Of a stretch of DNA of 64,000 nucleotides, positions 54,086-63,750 are shown in pieces. Made by a program: the position numbers and the translations under genes. Position 1 is the first letter of the stretch; each line of letters opens with the position of its first letter. The notes under the pieces were generated by a model that worked only from the letters and a program-made list of their open reading frames with translations, made no database searches and had not been told where the DNA came from. The DNA comes from Jaminaea rosea (taxonomy: Eukaryota; Basidiomycota; Exobasidiomycetes; Microstromatales), in the NCBI RefSeq assembly GCF_003144245.1, contig NW_020289982.1, positions 372,001 through 436,000 on the forward strand, given 5' to 3'.

Positions 54086-54301
54086 GTTAGACGTAGATAG
54101 CTCGAGTAAAGTGGTATGAGTTGTAAGAAAGAGAGAAGAGGGGCCAATGTGCGCTTCGACGAGGATGTGACAGCTCGGCCCCAGGCTCAAGGTCCCTTTG
54201 TTCCATTCGCGCCCACGCCGCTCGGGCCTCGTCTGTCTCGAGGTACACAAACCAGACAGCCGCCATCACATCTCCCTTCTCCACGCTACCCATCTTTCCA
54301 A
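54086..54301. promoter_or_regulatory. Shared divergent promoter of the HD1 and HD2 mating-type genes
   Basis: Only 216 bp separate the two start codons (54085 and 54302), the classic head-to-head arrangement of basidiomycete HD pairs. It contains an exact pheromone-response-element sequence at 54193-54201. No obvious TATA box is seen. Confidence 0.85.
54193..54201 (-). promoter_or_regulatory. Candidate pheromone response element (Prf1-type HMG-box site)
   Basis: The plus strand reads TCCCTTTGT, so the minus strand reads ACAAAGGGA. This is identical to the pheromone response element bound by the HMG protein Prf1 in the a and b loci of Ustilago maydis. It sits about midway between the two divergent start codons. 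Binding here is inference. Confidence 0.6.
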
Positions 54302-56193
54302 ATGACTGACCTACAACATATTCTGCGCGGTATCGCAGACAGGGTCAATGTGTTTCTTGAGGAATTCGATGTAGCTGGCGTGGCAACAGCGGCTCCTTCG
54401 TCAAGCAAGCTCAACGAAGACTTGATTCCGCCCATCAGCTGGTTTACCGGGCGACTTCAATCCCTGTTGAAGGCTCTCCCGCTGGATGAGTCACTTCGTC
54501 AGCAGATCATCAACATCTTCACTGAGCTTGGCCAAGCAAGGCGTCTTCAGGTTCTTGAGAGAGCGACGAGCGCTCTTCAAAGCTTGGTAAGCCTCGAAGG
54601 GACGTCCGAGCAGCAAGATCTGTACATCAAAGCTCTGCAAAGCCAATATTCGCGAAGGACAATGGAATGTATTCAAGTGCTTTACGACAGCCTCAAAAAG
54701 AGATTTGTCGCTTACCAGGTCGACGTCGATAGCGCAGCAAGCACCGCAGAGTCCTCTTCGGAGAGCGACGACGGTGACGGCTGCCCTCGAGGACATCGAC
54801 CCGCAGCCGTCATGATCTTGGAGCGGGCGTACGCCCACGCCCAAAACATCACACAAGCAGAGAAGCGCAAGCTGGCCGAGCTCACTGGCCTGCAGCCACG
54901 CCAAGTTGTCATATGGTGAGTTGTCCGGGAATCGAAGCTGCGCCGCGAGAGTGGGACAAAGGAAGCCGGGCGTCGCGCTGGCGGGCGGCGTATGGTGGGA
55001 CAAAGGAGCACTCCGTGCCTGGCAGATCTTATTGACCGATGATCCACCCTCCACCTTCGTTCAACAGGTTCCAAAATCGGCGCAATCGCAAAGTCAAGAC
55101 ACAACGTCGCAGTGTGCTCGAAGTCAAGCAGGAAGATGACGCGGCCGCAGCCTCGCCTCCCGCATCACGCAAGCGACAGCGCGATCATGATGAGCGCGAG
55201 GACGATTCGCAGCCTCCTCCACCACCCTATGAGCACATCAAGCGTCCTCGTACCACAGCTCTCGCCACCCCACCGCCCATGTTTGACCGTCGTCTCTTCT
55301 CCTCATCATCATCTGGCTCCCTCGCCTCAAGCGTCGACAGTGGCTCCTCTCTCCTCTCCTGGCACCGTGATCAGCGTCAGCCCGACGCAAGCAGCGAGAC
55401 GACCTTCTCCAGCCCTCTCTCATCGAACAGCCCCGCCTCAGTCTGGCACGACTCGCCGTGCAAGAGTCGCTCAACCAACACTGCAGCGCCCTTCCTTGGC
55501 CCCAATCCGGTGCTGCTCGCACCCTCGGGGGAGACGTACATCTTCCAGGATGAGGAGACGAACGTGCCCCAGCTGGGCTTCGAGGAGCTGCAGCTCGACC
55601 CGCAATCGCTCAACGAGAACCTCAAGCTTAGCTTTGATGGGCTGGCGGCAGGCACGCAGCCTGGCCTTGTCAACGGGTGGCAGAGGAGTGATGTCACTAA
55701 TTGCACGCCGGGCCTTGCGGGGGTAGCTGCAGGGCGACACGATCAAGACAAGGAGTCGCTCATGGAGGCCAATGCATTCGGACTCGCCCTCACTCTAAGT
55801 GGCGAGCACAGCTGCGGTGCCAACACTCTCGCTCCCTCTGCTGCTGCGGGCGAAGATAGCATGGACGGCCTCTTCGACTTCGACTTCTCAGCACCCGATG
55901 CCGCCAACGGGAGCAGCAGCGACTTCGACTTCAGCTTCGGCCTGGACTTGCCCTTCTGCTTCTCGCCGAAGCAGCTTGGCCTGCCCCTCGCTTTCGACTT
56001 TGCTCGCCAGGCATTTAGCGACGTTGAAGCGGAGATGTACGCCTCGTACTCGTCGTGTGAGATGAGCGGCAGCGACACGGATGGGGATGCCGAGGTCGAG
56101 CTGCACGGAACTACTGACCGTAGGGCTGCGAAAGCAACGGCAGCCACTTCGCCAAGCATCCAGGGCCCGCATGCTACGAGCGTAGCCTTCTAG
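54302..56193 (+). CDS. bW: HD2 homeodomain mating-type protein (bW-like)
   Basis: The partner of HD1. Exons 54302-54915 and 55068-56193 give 579 residues from the ATG at 54302 (MTDLQHILRGIADRVNVFL). The first 150 residues are the variable dimerisation region. A typical homeodomain occupies about 160-218: helix 1 to 2 ILERAYAHAQNITQAEKRKL, then LTGLQPRQVVIW joined across the intron to FQNRRNRKVKTQRR. The 152-nt intron splits the Trp codon of helix 3. Downstream are KRQRDHDERED and KRPRT basic clusters and Ser/Pro-rich sequence. At about 469-535 an acidic, Phe-rich stretch (DGLFDFDFSAP, DFDFSFGLDLPF) resembles a transcriptional activation domain. In related fungi HD1-HD2 from different mates dimerise and bind DNA. 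Confidence 0.95.
54951..55007 (+). repeat. Direct repeat of GTGGGACAAAGGA inside the HD2 intron
   Basis: The 13-mer GTGGGACAAAGGA occurs at 54951-54963 and 54995-55007, with a period of 44 bp. Each copy matches eight of nine positions of the ACAAAGGGA pheromone response element and keeps the ACAAAG HMG-box core. Confidence 0.7.
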
Positions 56194-57696
56194 GTTCGTC
56201 CGCTTCAGTTGAGCCTCTCGTGATCGCGTATTCCGGTTTCGTCTCGTCTCAGCTGCGGTCTGGTCTATTGGTCTCATATCTCTCATAGCGTCCCGCTTCG
56301 TTTCGTATTGTCGCTTCTCGCTCTCAATCCCGCAAAAGCCAAATCAAAGATCTACTAGCCGCCGCAGACCCTCGCCTTTTTTCACCCTGGCCAGCTCAAA
56401 GGGACCCGCTTGACGCTCCACGGCACATGCTAAGCCCGCTGCACGTCCTCGACGCTGCCTGTCACACCCACAGCGCTTTGGCCTCCCTGAGAAGATCCAT
56501 CAATCCCGAATAGAGCTTGCCCAGCGGATACAAAGAGGGGTGCAAAGGGGCTTGCAAAGGAGGGGCTTGAGCGTCGCGATGCGCGGCATATGGCCGCCGC
56601 TAGCGGGAAGGCATAGCCTGGCTAGCTCAGTGTGGCGGTGAGCGAGACTCAGCACGTCCGTTGCAAAGTAGTGGCCTGACGGCGGTCCGAGCGTATCGCA
56701 AGCAGGCCAAGAGAGCGAGCAAGGGGCGATGGAGAATAAGCGGCCAAGCGTCCTCATGGCGACAGATGGTGATCGGCGCCTGTCACTCTACGGTCAGGCG
56801 ATGGTGGCCCAAGCGCTACTCGCAAGCGCTACTTGCCCCTGCTCCTGACCCTGCTCAGTCTCATCCGTGACGTCGTCTCGCCTCGCTGCGCCATGCCATG
56901 CCGCCATGCTCCGGGCCCGATTCCGCGATGCTCCCGAGCGTGAGTCGTGCCTATCACCCGAACGCATTGCTGCCTGCCACTTTTCATGCCAATGCGTGCC
57001 TCCGATTCACGACCACCTGCCAAGCTGCTACTGCGAAGGCGCTTGAATAGCGGCCGCGTTGCTCGCTGGCCGCGCTTCTATTAGAAGCACTGTGCGAATC
57101 GAGAACAGTTCTGTAAAGAAGCAACCGCGGCCGCGGCCGGCCAGCCAGAGCTTCGGCAAGACGCAGCATTGGCAGGCAGGCAGGCAGGCGACGCGGCCAG
57201 CCCACGCCGGCAGGCACTTTGGCAGCAGCGCGGCGGGCAGATGCACACTCATACAAACAGCGAGCTCCGCCTCGCGATTCGCGATTCAACCAACGTCGAA
57301 GAAAGAGCAGGCGGGAGGGAAAGAGGGTGCGGACCCTCTATCGACGAGCGAGCAAGGGGCCGTCCAAGACGCCAACGCCTCCGACTCAGCAAATTGAAGC
57401 GGGTCAAGCCCGCCCGCCAGTCATGCCTAGCCAGGCAGATGTTGAGGATGGCTCCTGTTTCATTCATTGCTCTCCTCACTACCATCTGCCATCTCTCGCG
57501 TGATATTGACCCTCATCTTTTTCCCCAGCCTCTACGGCTTCACGTCTCATCCACACTCTTTTCATCCACGCGCCGCAGGCCGGAGCTGTGTTGATCGCAG
57601 CCTGGTCTTCTCGGCGCCCTCACTTGGACACGACGCCTCGTAACATCGACGCATAACAACGACTAAGATCTCATCAGGCATCTCATCAGGATCATC
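56194..57696. other. Intergenic: HD2 3' flank and membrane-protein upstream region
   Basis: About 1.5 kb. No gene is supported. I looked for a short pheromone precursor ending in a CaaX box and saw none. GGCA/GGCC-rich simple sequence lies at about 57125-57190. The frames present are Arg/Ala/Ser-rich shadows. Confidence 0.5.
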
Positions 57697-59707
57697 ATGA
57701 AGACGACCACTCCCCTCCTCATGATCCTCGGCGCCTCAGCCGCGGCCGCCTCTTCTGCGGGCGACGTCGTTGCTCCTCGCTGGTCGGGGCAGAACGAAAT
57801 TGCAGCACGTCAGCCAGGCTTTGAAGGTCTCGCCTCTTCTCCCTCTTCCTTCCAAATCCGCCGTCGCCATCTTCACCACGATATCGCTGCAAGGCAGGAA
57901 GAGACTGCGGAGAAGCGTCTGGTCGGTGGACTTTTGGGTGGGCTGGTAGGAGGCGATAGCGGCAGTGACAGCGGCTCGGACTCTGGCTCAGGTCAGTCTC
58001 AATCCCAAAGAGGCGTAGACGATAATGCGACGGCGGCGAAGAGCGTGCTGCAGCGTGCAGAGAGGCTCGTTGAGCGAGCACCTCTGCTTGGCGCAGTAGG
58101 CGATGCTGTGGGTGGTGCTGTGGGCGGGCTGCTGGGAGGAGGAAGCAAGTCTTCCGATTCATCGGCAACTAGCTCCAGCTCTGAGCCCACTGGCAGCGGC
58201 GGCGACAGCAGCAGCAGCAGTAACAGCGATAGCGGTGATGACGAGGGTGGGTCTGAGTGTGGTTGAAGGGCTCCAATGTCCGCTTGCGAATGGACGCGTC
58301 GCTGACCTTTCAGCACTCGTTTTGGCAGGCACCACTTCTTCCTCAGGCTCAAACACGGGCAGCAGCTCCTCGAGCTCCGGCTCGTCCAACAGCGGCTCGC
58401 AGTCGGGCAATAACGAGGGCAATGGCAACGCAAATTCCGGCGGAGATTCATCCAGCCGTGGCTCAGGCACCTCTGCCACGCCTGCTCCCTCATCAAACAG
58501 CAACAGCGGCAGCAACCGTGCTTCTGAACAGGCTGCTTCATCATCAGCTGCATCTGCAAGCCGCCAGCAGGCAGAGCAAGCTCGTCAGTCAGAAAGCGCT
58601 GCTTCAGCTGCCTCACGTAGCGCCAGCCGTCAAGCTGCTGCCAGTGCCTCATCTGCCTCGCGAGATGCCGCTGCAGAAGCTGCGGCTGCCGCCTCGTCCT
58701 CTGCAGCTCAAGCTGAATCTGCCTCCCAAGCCTCCATCTCGGCCGCCAACGCTGCAGCAGCCACTCCCACCTCGGCCTCGTCTGTCACGCCCGTCCTCAT
58801 CACCTCGTCCCTCGCATCGGGCACCACCGTGATCACCTCGATCGCGACTCTCAACCCCACTGGAACGGCAGGCACCTATGCCGGAGGCAATGGCGCGAAC
58901 AAGTCTGGCTCTGGCTCCTCGGACGGCTCAACGAACGACGGCAGCCACTTGTCCAAGGCAGCCATTATCGCTATTGCCGTCTCCCTAGGCACGATCGGCA
59001 TCCTCGTCGTTCTCTTCACCATCGTTCGTAAGCGTCAGCAAGCCAAGGCCCAGTCTCTCCGCCCGATGGACTTTGCACCTGGCGGCTTTGCGGCCTACGA
59101 AAACAATGGCGACCGCGGTGTCACGCGTCGTAGCCAGGAGAGCTGGCTCGGTGGCGCAGGTGGGCGACCCATGAGCGGCATCACCGATCTCGAACCCGAC
59201 ATGGAGCCTCCAATGGAGGAGTCGCGACTTGGGCACAGCTACGGTCCCTCTACTGCTGGCTCGTACGGCGGAAACTTCTACGAAGACGGTATGACCCTTC
59301 CTCCCACTGCGGCAGGTGGTCGTCGCCTCAGCGTCATCGACTCTGCCCACTCGCACGGCTACTGGTCCGCAGCCAACGGCGGAGCACCTACCGATGGCGG
59401 GGCTGCTGGTGGATACGACGGGCACGATGCGGCTCAATACTACGACGGGAGCGCCGCGGCTGGCTATGCTTCGTCTGCTGCCCGTGGGCACGACGTCGCA
59501 GGTGCTGAGCGCGCTGGCAGCAGGACGTCGCCGTATAATGAGCTGCAGCGTCAGGAGGTTGGCTACGACTACCGTTCTGATCAGGACGACCCGTATGTAG
59601 GCGATGACACGTACAGCGGCTCCGGCCATATGCACCGGGGTGGAAGAGACCCATTCAGCGGGCAGGGCGGGGCACCGCAGCATGGCTCTTCGCGTTGGAG
59701 CGGATAA
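57697..59707 (+). CDS. Mucin-like single-pass membrane protein, possible cell-wall sensor
   Basis: Exons 57697-58246 and 58329-59707 give 642 residues. A signal peptide (MKTTTPLLMILGASAAAAS) is followed by a luminal/extracellular part with two hydrophobic glycine-rich segments (LVGGLLGGLVGG and AVGDAVGGAVGGLLGGG), a Kex2-like EKR site before the first, and then long Ser/Gly/Asn and Ala/Ser/Gln tracts likely to be O-glycosylated. One transmembrane helix at about 394-416 (AIIAIAVSLGTIGILVVLF) is followed by basic residues and a 220-residue cytoplasmic tail rich in Gly, Tyr and Asp. The layout recalls Mid2/Wsc stress sensors, but there is no WSC cysteine domain, so the role is inference. The donor is the rarer GTGGGT; the join keeps frame. 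Confidence 0.8.
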
Positions 59708-60257
59708 GCCGGGTGGGCCCGCTTGAGCTATTTCTCCTCGTCACTCCACTGCTCCCCTGTTCGTCATCCATGGGGTCACCCTTCGTTCTTCGTCTTCATC
59801 CTCACCTCTTCGACCCGGACCTTCTCGCTCGAGGCCAGTGGCACCCACCTTTTCACCTTACTCTCTCTGTCGCAGCGTCTCTCACTCTTGTTGTTCTCGC
59901 ACCGATTCTGCTGGATGGAGTCACCCACACTCTTTTCGCTCGCTATCGTAGACCACCTGTTCATAGCGACCTGCTCCGGAAATGGAATCGCTCCTGTCTC
60001 GTATTGATCGGCGTTGATTGAGTGGCGATGAGGTAATGGTGGCACACCACGTGGCGATGGCGTCGGCGCCCGGGCGATGTCGTCTCGTGGCGGCGTGGCC
60101 GGAATTGGGTGTGCGAGGCAGAGGGCGAGGGCTCTGATTTCAAAGTGAGCTTGGGCGGGGGCCTTTGGACTTGGCTCCGCGTCGAGGGGATCGAGCGAGC
60201 GTCTGACAATTCTCACCTCATCACGATCATTATCACCACCCTCCCTCACACACCATC
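59708..60257. other. Intergenic: membrane-protein 3' region and NUO-51 promoter
   Basis: About 550 bp between two plus-strand genes. No additional gene, tRNA or repeat is recognised. Confidence 0.5.
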
Positions 60258-61820
60258 ATGATCGCCCGCTCGTCAACATTGCGAGCAGCATCGAGGGCTA
60301 CTAGCTCCACCAGCAAGGCAGCAGCAGCCTCGTCTGCCTCTGCCGCCTCTCGCTCCTTCGCCACTGTGCAGAACCCTCCCACGCAAAAGCCTCCCCAGCA
60401 ATCTCACGGCCGCCAACATGGTAGCCTCCGCGACCAGGACCGCATCTTCCAGAATGCCTACATGCGCCACGACCACCTCCTCAAGGGCGCAATGGCCCGT
60501 GGTGACTGGCACCGCACCAAGGAGATCATCCTCAAGGGCCACGACTGGATCATCAGCCAGATGAAGGCATCGGGCATGCGAGGACGAGGTGGCGCAGGTT
60601 TCCCCTCGGGACTCAAGTGGTCCTTCATGCTCAAGCCTGGATGGGAGAAGGACCCTCGCCCCCGATATCTCGTAGTCAACGCCGATGAGGGCGAGCCGGG
60701 AACCTGCAAGGACCGCGAGATCATGCGTGGTGACCCGCACAAGCTCATCGAGGGCTGTCTCGTAGCCGGTCGAGCCATGGGCGCCAACGCCGCCTACATC
60801 TACGTGCGTGGCGAGTTCTACACCGAGGCCGCTCACCTCCAGGAGGCGATCCACGAGGCGTACAAGCACGGCCTCATCGGCAAGAACGCCTGTGGCTCTG
60901 GCTATGACTTTGACGTCTACGTGCACAAGGGTGCCGGTGCCTACATCTGCGGAGAGGAGACCGCCCTCATCGAGTCACTCGAGGGCAAGCAGGGCAAGCC
61001 TAGGCTGAAGCCCCCCTTCCCTGCTGATGTCGGTGTCTTCGGTTGCCCCACCACCGTAGCCAACGTCGAGACGGTCGCAGCTGCACCGACGATCATGCGC
61101 CGCGGCCCCGAGTGGTTCGCCGGCTTCGGTCGCGACAAGAACCAGGGCACCAAGCTCTTCGCCATCTCTGGCCACGTCAACAACCCTTGCGTCGTCGAGG
61201 AGGAGATGTCCATTCCGCTCCGTGAGCTCATCGAGCGCCACTGCGGCGGTGTCCGTGGGGGGTGGGACAACCTGCTGGGTATCGTCCCCGGTGGATCTTC
61301 CGTCCCCATCCTGCCCGCAAACAAGTGTGGCGACGTCCTCATGGACTTCGACTCGCTTAAGGACGCCCAGTCTTCCCTCGGTACCGGCGCTGTCATCGTC
61401 ATGGACAAGTCCACCGACATCGTCAACGCCATCTCCCGCTTCGCCAAGTTCTACAAGCACGAGTCGTGCGGACAGTGCACACCTTGCCGTGAGGGCACCA
61501 CCTGGGTCGCAAACATGATGGAGCGCTTCACCATGGGCAGGGGTGACGAGCGCGAGTTGGACATGATGTGGGAGCTCACCAAGCAGATGGAGGGACACAC
61601 CATCTGCGCCTTGGCGGACGCAGCAGCGTGGCCGGTGCAGGGTGCTTTGAGGCACTTCAGGCCAGAGTTCGAGGAGAGGATCCAGCAGTACCGCAGCATC
61701 AACGGACCGGTGCTGTACGGTGGCAAGCTGGCGAAGGAGTGGGATGAGAACCTGGCGAGGCCGAGCAACTTGCAGGCGCCCGAGGCCGCAAAGACGCTTC
61801 CTAACCCGATGGCGCAGTAG
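60258..61820 (+). CDS. NUO51: Complex I 51-kDa flavoprotein subunit (NDUFV1/NUO-51)
   Basis: The NADH-oxidising subunit of respiratory complex I: it carries FMN and iron-sulfur cluster N3 in the matrix arm. A single exon encodes 520 residues. A Ser/Ala/Arg presequence covers about 1-35 ([18 protein letters not shown]). The FMN/NADH region begins [11 protein letters not shown] (108-118) and continues [16 protein letters not shown] (141-156). [20 protein letters not shown] is the next conserved block. Cluster ligands are Cys404, Cys407 and Cys410 ([13 protein letters not shown]) and Cys450 ([13 protein letters not shown]). Length and motifs are normal. Very high GC3 suggests strong expression. 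Confidence 0.98.
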   Translation: MIARSSTLRAASRATSSTSKAAAASSASAASRSFATVQNPPTQKPPQQSHGRQHGSLRDQDRIFQNAYMRHDHLLKGAMARGDWHRTKEIILKGHDWIISQMKASGMRGRGGAGFPSGLKWSFMLKPGWEKDPRPRYLVVNADEGEPGTCKDREIMRGDPHKLIEGCLVAGRAMGANAAYIYVRGEFYTEAAHLQEAIHEAYKHGLIGKNACGSGYDFDVYVHKGAGAYICGEETALIESLEGKQGKPRLKPPFPADVGVFGCPTTVANVETVAAAPTIMRRGPEWFAGFGRDKNQGTKLFAISGHVNNPCVVEEEMSIPLRELIERHCGGVRGGWDNLLGIVPGGSSVPILPANKCGDVLMDFDSLKDAQSSLGTGAVIVMDKSTDIVNAISRFAKFYKHESCGQCTPCREGTTWVANMMERFTMGRGDERELDMMWELTKQMEGHTICALADAAAWPVQGALRHFRPEFEERIQQYRSINGPVLYGGKLAKEWDENLARPSNLQAPEAAKTLPNPMAQ

Positions 61821-62047
61821 GCGGGTTTGCAGACGTGGTTCCTGCTCTTGCTTCTCTTCGATATCGCGATGTGAGAATACAGTCATAGCATCTAGCAAGG
61901 GGCGTGATTTGTGACGCGAGTGGCGTTGGGCGTGATGGAAGCTTGCGACATCGCTCTCAACACTGCAGCATGGAGGACAGAAGGCGAGCGTTGTATATGT
62001 TCGTAGACTAATTGTGAAGGAGATCATCGATGGGCATGACCTGCTGA

Positions 62048-62443
62048 TCAGAAGCAATACTCCACCCAAGCAGTCTTCCCCTCCATCCCCCCGACCCCAA
62101 TCCCCCTCACATCCCCATCAGCCCCACCACCAGGCAGACAACCCTTCATCTTCCCCATCTCATCCACCACGCTAACACAGTCACGACACTGGGGGAAAGC
62201 GCACACTTTCCCCACCTTGATCGCAGCGAAGGGCTTGAAGGAATTGCACACCCCGCCGATGAGGACGGGAGAGGAGCGCGGGATCGGGTAGCCTGTGAGG
62301 TTCTGCTCGTTGATGACACAGTCGCGTTGGCGCCAGCAGGTGCCGAGGAGGGTGGGATTGGCGTTGCTCACGGGGACGACAAGATTGAGGAGAACTGTGA
62401 GGATGACGACGATGAGGCTGATTCTCCAAAGGGAGGGGAACAT
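62048..62443 (-). CDS. Small cysteine-rich secreted protein (cluster member 1)
   Basis: A 131-residue protein with a clear signal peptide (ISLIVVILTVLLNLVVPVSNA, about 8-28) and eight cysteines in the mature part. The cysteine order is C-x5-C ... C-x14-C-x4-C-x2-C-x12-C ... C, and the protein ends in YCF. A short Gly-rich loop lies before the last cysteine. I do not recognise a named family; it is not a hydrophobin. The spacing resembles that of its two minus-strand neighbours, so the three are probably old paralogues. Small cysteine-rich secreted proteins are candidate effectors or surface proteins in smut fungi, which is inference. ATG 62443 is the only good start. Confidence 0.7.
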   Translation of the reverse strand: MFPSLWRISLIVVILTVLLNLVVPVSNANPTLLGTCWRQRDCVINEQNLTGYPIPRSSPVLIGGVCNSFKPFAAIKVGKVCAFPQCRDCVSVVDEMGKMKGCLPGGGADGDVRGIGVGGMEGKTAWVEYCF

Positions 62444-62868
62444 GTTCCAGTAAAGGCTTTGAGCGGGGTGCTGCAGGCGAGGTGGGGAGAACGAGTCGCA
62501 CAGACGCGAGCGAGTCAGTCACGGCTACAGCAGCGACGCGGGGCCAGCCTTGGCGCGCACTCGCAATTATGCGCACGATGGTCGCTGGAGAAAGCTGTAG
62601 TTGTTGGTGTGGGAAGATCTCGTAGGAAAGAGAAGCAAGGGTGTATTTATAGATGTAGAGATGTAGAATATCTGCACAAGAGCGGGCCGAGCCAGAAGGG
62701 CCCCGGCAACAAAGAGCCGCTTTGTAGACGCTTCGCCGCCGAAAGAGTTGCTTCCTCCCACATTCGCAAGGGCTCTCTGCCGTGGAAACAAAGAGTTTGC
62801 AATGCGGTCGAGAGCTTGAGACAAGTACGGCTGGGAAAAGCGGTGTCTTTGTCTTCCCAGCCTGCCGC
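62444..62868. other. Intergenic between two cysteine-rich protein genes
   Basis: About 425 bp: the promoter of cluster member 1 and the 3' end of member 2. No other feature is seen. Confidence 0.5.
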
Positions 62869-63259
62869 TCAGAAGCAGTACGACTTGAGAGGGTCGACCA
62901 TACAATTGCGCCGCCCGCTATTCCCGCAGTACCCACAACAACCCGCTTCATGACAAGCGCCACCATGTAGCGTCGTGGACTGCAAGGCGGGACACCTGGT
63001 ATTGAGCTCCTTGGTGAGTCCGAGGTTTCGCTCCACTGCGTTAGCACCTTCCTGCCACTTGCTAGCGCTGAAGCGGTCTCCAGAAACCCCAGCACAGACG
63101 CCCCTAGCGGAGGTCAAGGCGAGAAATAAGGCGGCAACAAGACAGAGGAGAGCCGAGGAGTCGCTGATAGTGACGGCGAGCTGCGGAAGAACGCGGCGCA
63201 TCGGCATGCAGATCTCTTCGCGTGTCGAGGAGGGCAAGGATGCGGTTCGCACTCACCAT
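62869..63259 (-). CDS. Small cysteine-rich secreted protein (cluster member 2)
   Basis: The preferred model has the intron directly after the start codon: ATG at 63259-63257, donor GTGAGTGCG (intron 63256-63181), then 63180-62869, giving 104 residues. This yields a textbook signal peptide (SSALLCLVAALFLALTSA). Without the intron, an in-frame ATG at 63201 would add a basic lead instead. The mature protein has eight cysteines; the last part runs C-x12-C-x4-CC-x2-C-x7-C-x8-C and ends in YCF. Member 3, cut by the window end, has C-x12-C-x4-C-x3-C-x6-C-x8-C followed by FK. Function is unknown; probably extracellular. Confidence 0.65.
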
Positions 63260-63750
63260 TGTGCAGCTACCTGAAGGTTACGAGGCGTGGGCAGCAGCGT
63301 AGGTCTGCAGGAGGGGCTGGATGGTACAGCGAAGACGAAGGCAAGCAAGGGTCTTAGGGCCGGAGCAATTTGATAGAGTGGCGGCTATTGCAATCTTAAC
63401 GGCCCTGGCCCACGATCATTAAGTTGCGATATCGTGCGCAAAGTCTCGACTCAATGTCCGCGCGAAGCGGTACTTGACGACCCGGAGGCACTGACTACTC
63501 GACATCGCTTGCTCACCGTCTCGATCGCAACACCTTCTGGACATCAGCAGCTGCGAGCTCGCGGCCATTCGTACGATGGGCTGAGCGTCATACGCGAGCA
63601 AGCAGGAAGAGGTGAAGTCGTGTGTGAGATTAAATGTATGGTAGGAAGTCTTTTGAAAGAGAGGACTGGAACTTTGAAAGAGGGAGGAAGCGAGGAGCGC
63701 CAGCGCTCGCAGCATCGTGTGAACCGCCCTCATAGTCCGTCACGTCGGCT
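63260..63750. other. Intergenic between cluster members 2 and 3
   Basis: About 490 bp. It contains the member 2 promoter and the member 3 3' end. Short frames on both strands have no support. Confidence 0.5.

Noticed and set aside
56194-57696. Possible lipopeptide pheromone precursor near the HD genes
   Set aside because: No short frame ending in a CaaX box was found on either strand by eye.
60975-62069. 364-codon open frame on the minus strand
   Set aside because: Antisense to NUO-51. The conserved subunit explains the sequence and the antisense peptide resembles nothing.
62048-63259. Hydrophobin identity for the cysteine-rich proteins
   Set aside because: Eight cysteines are present, but the order lacks the two CC doublets of hydrophobins (C-CC-C-C-CC-C).
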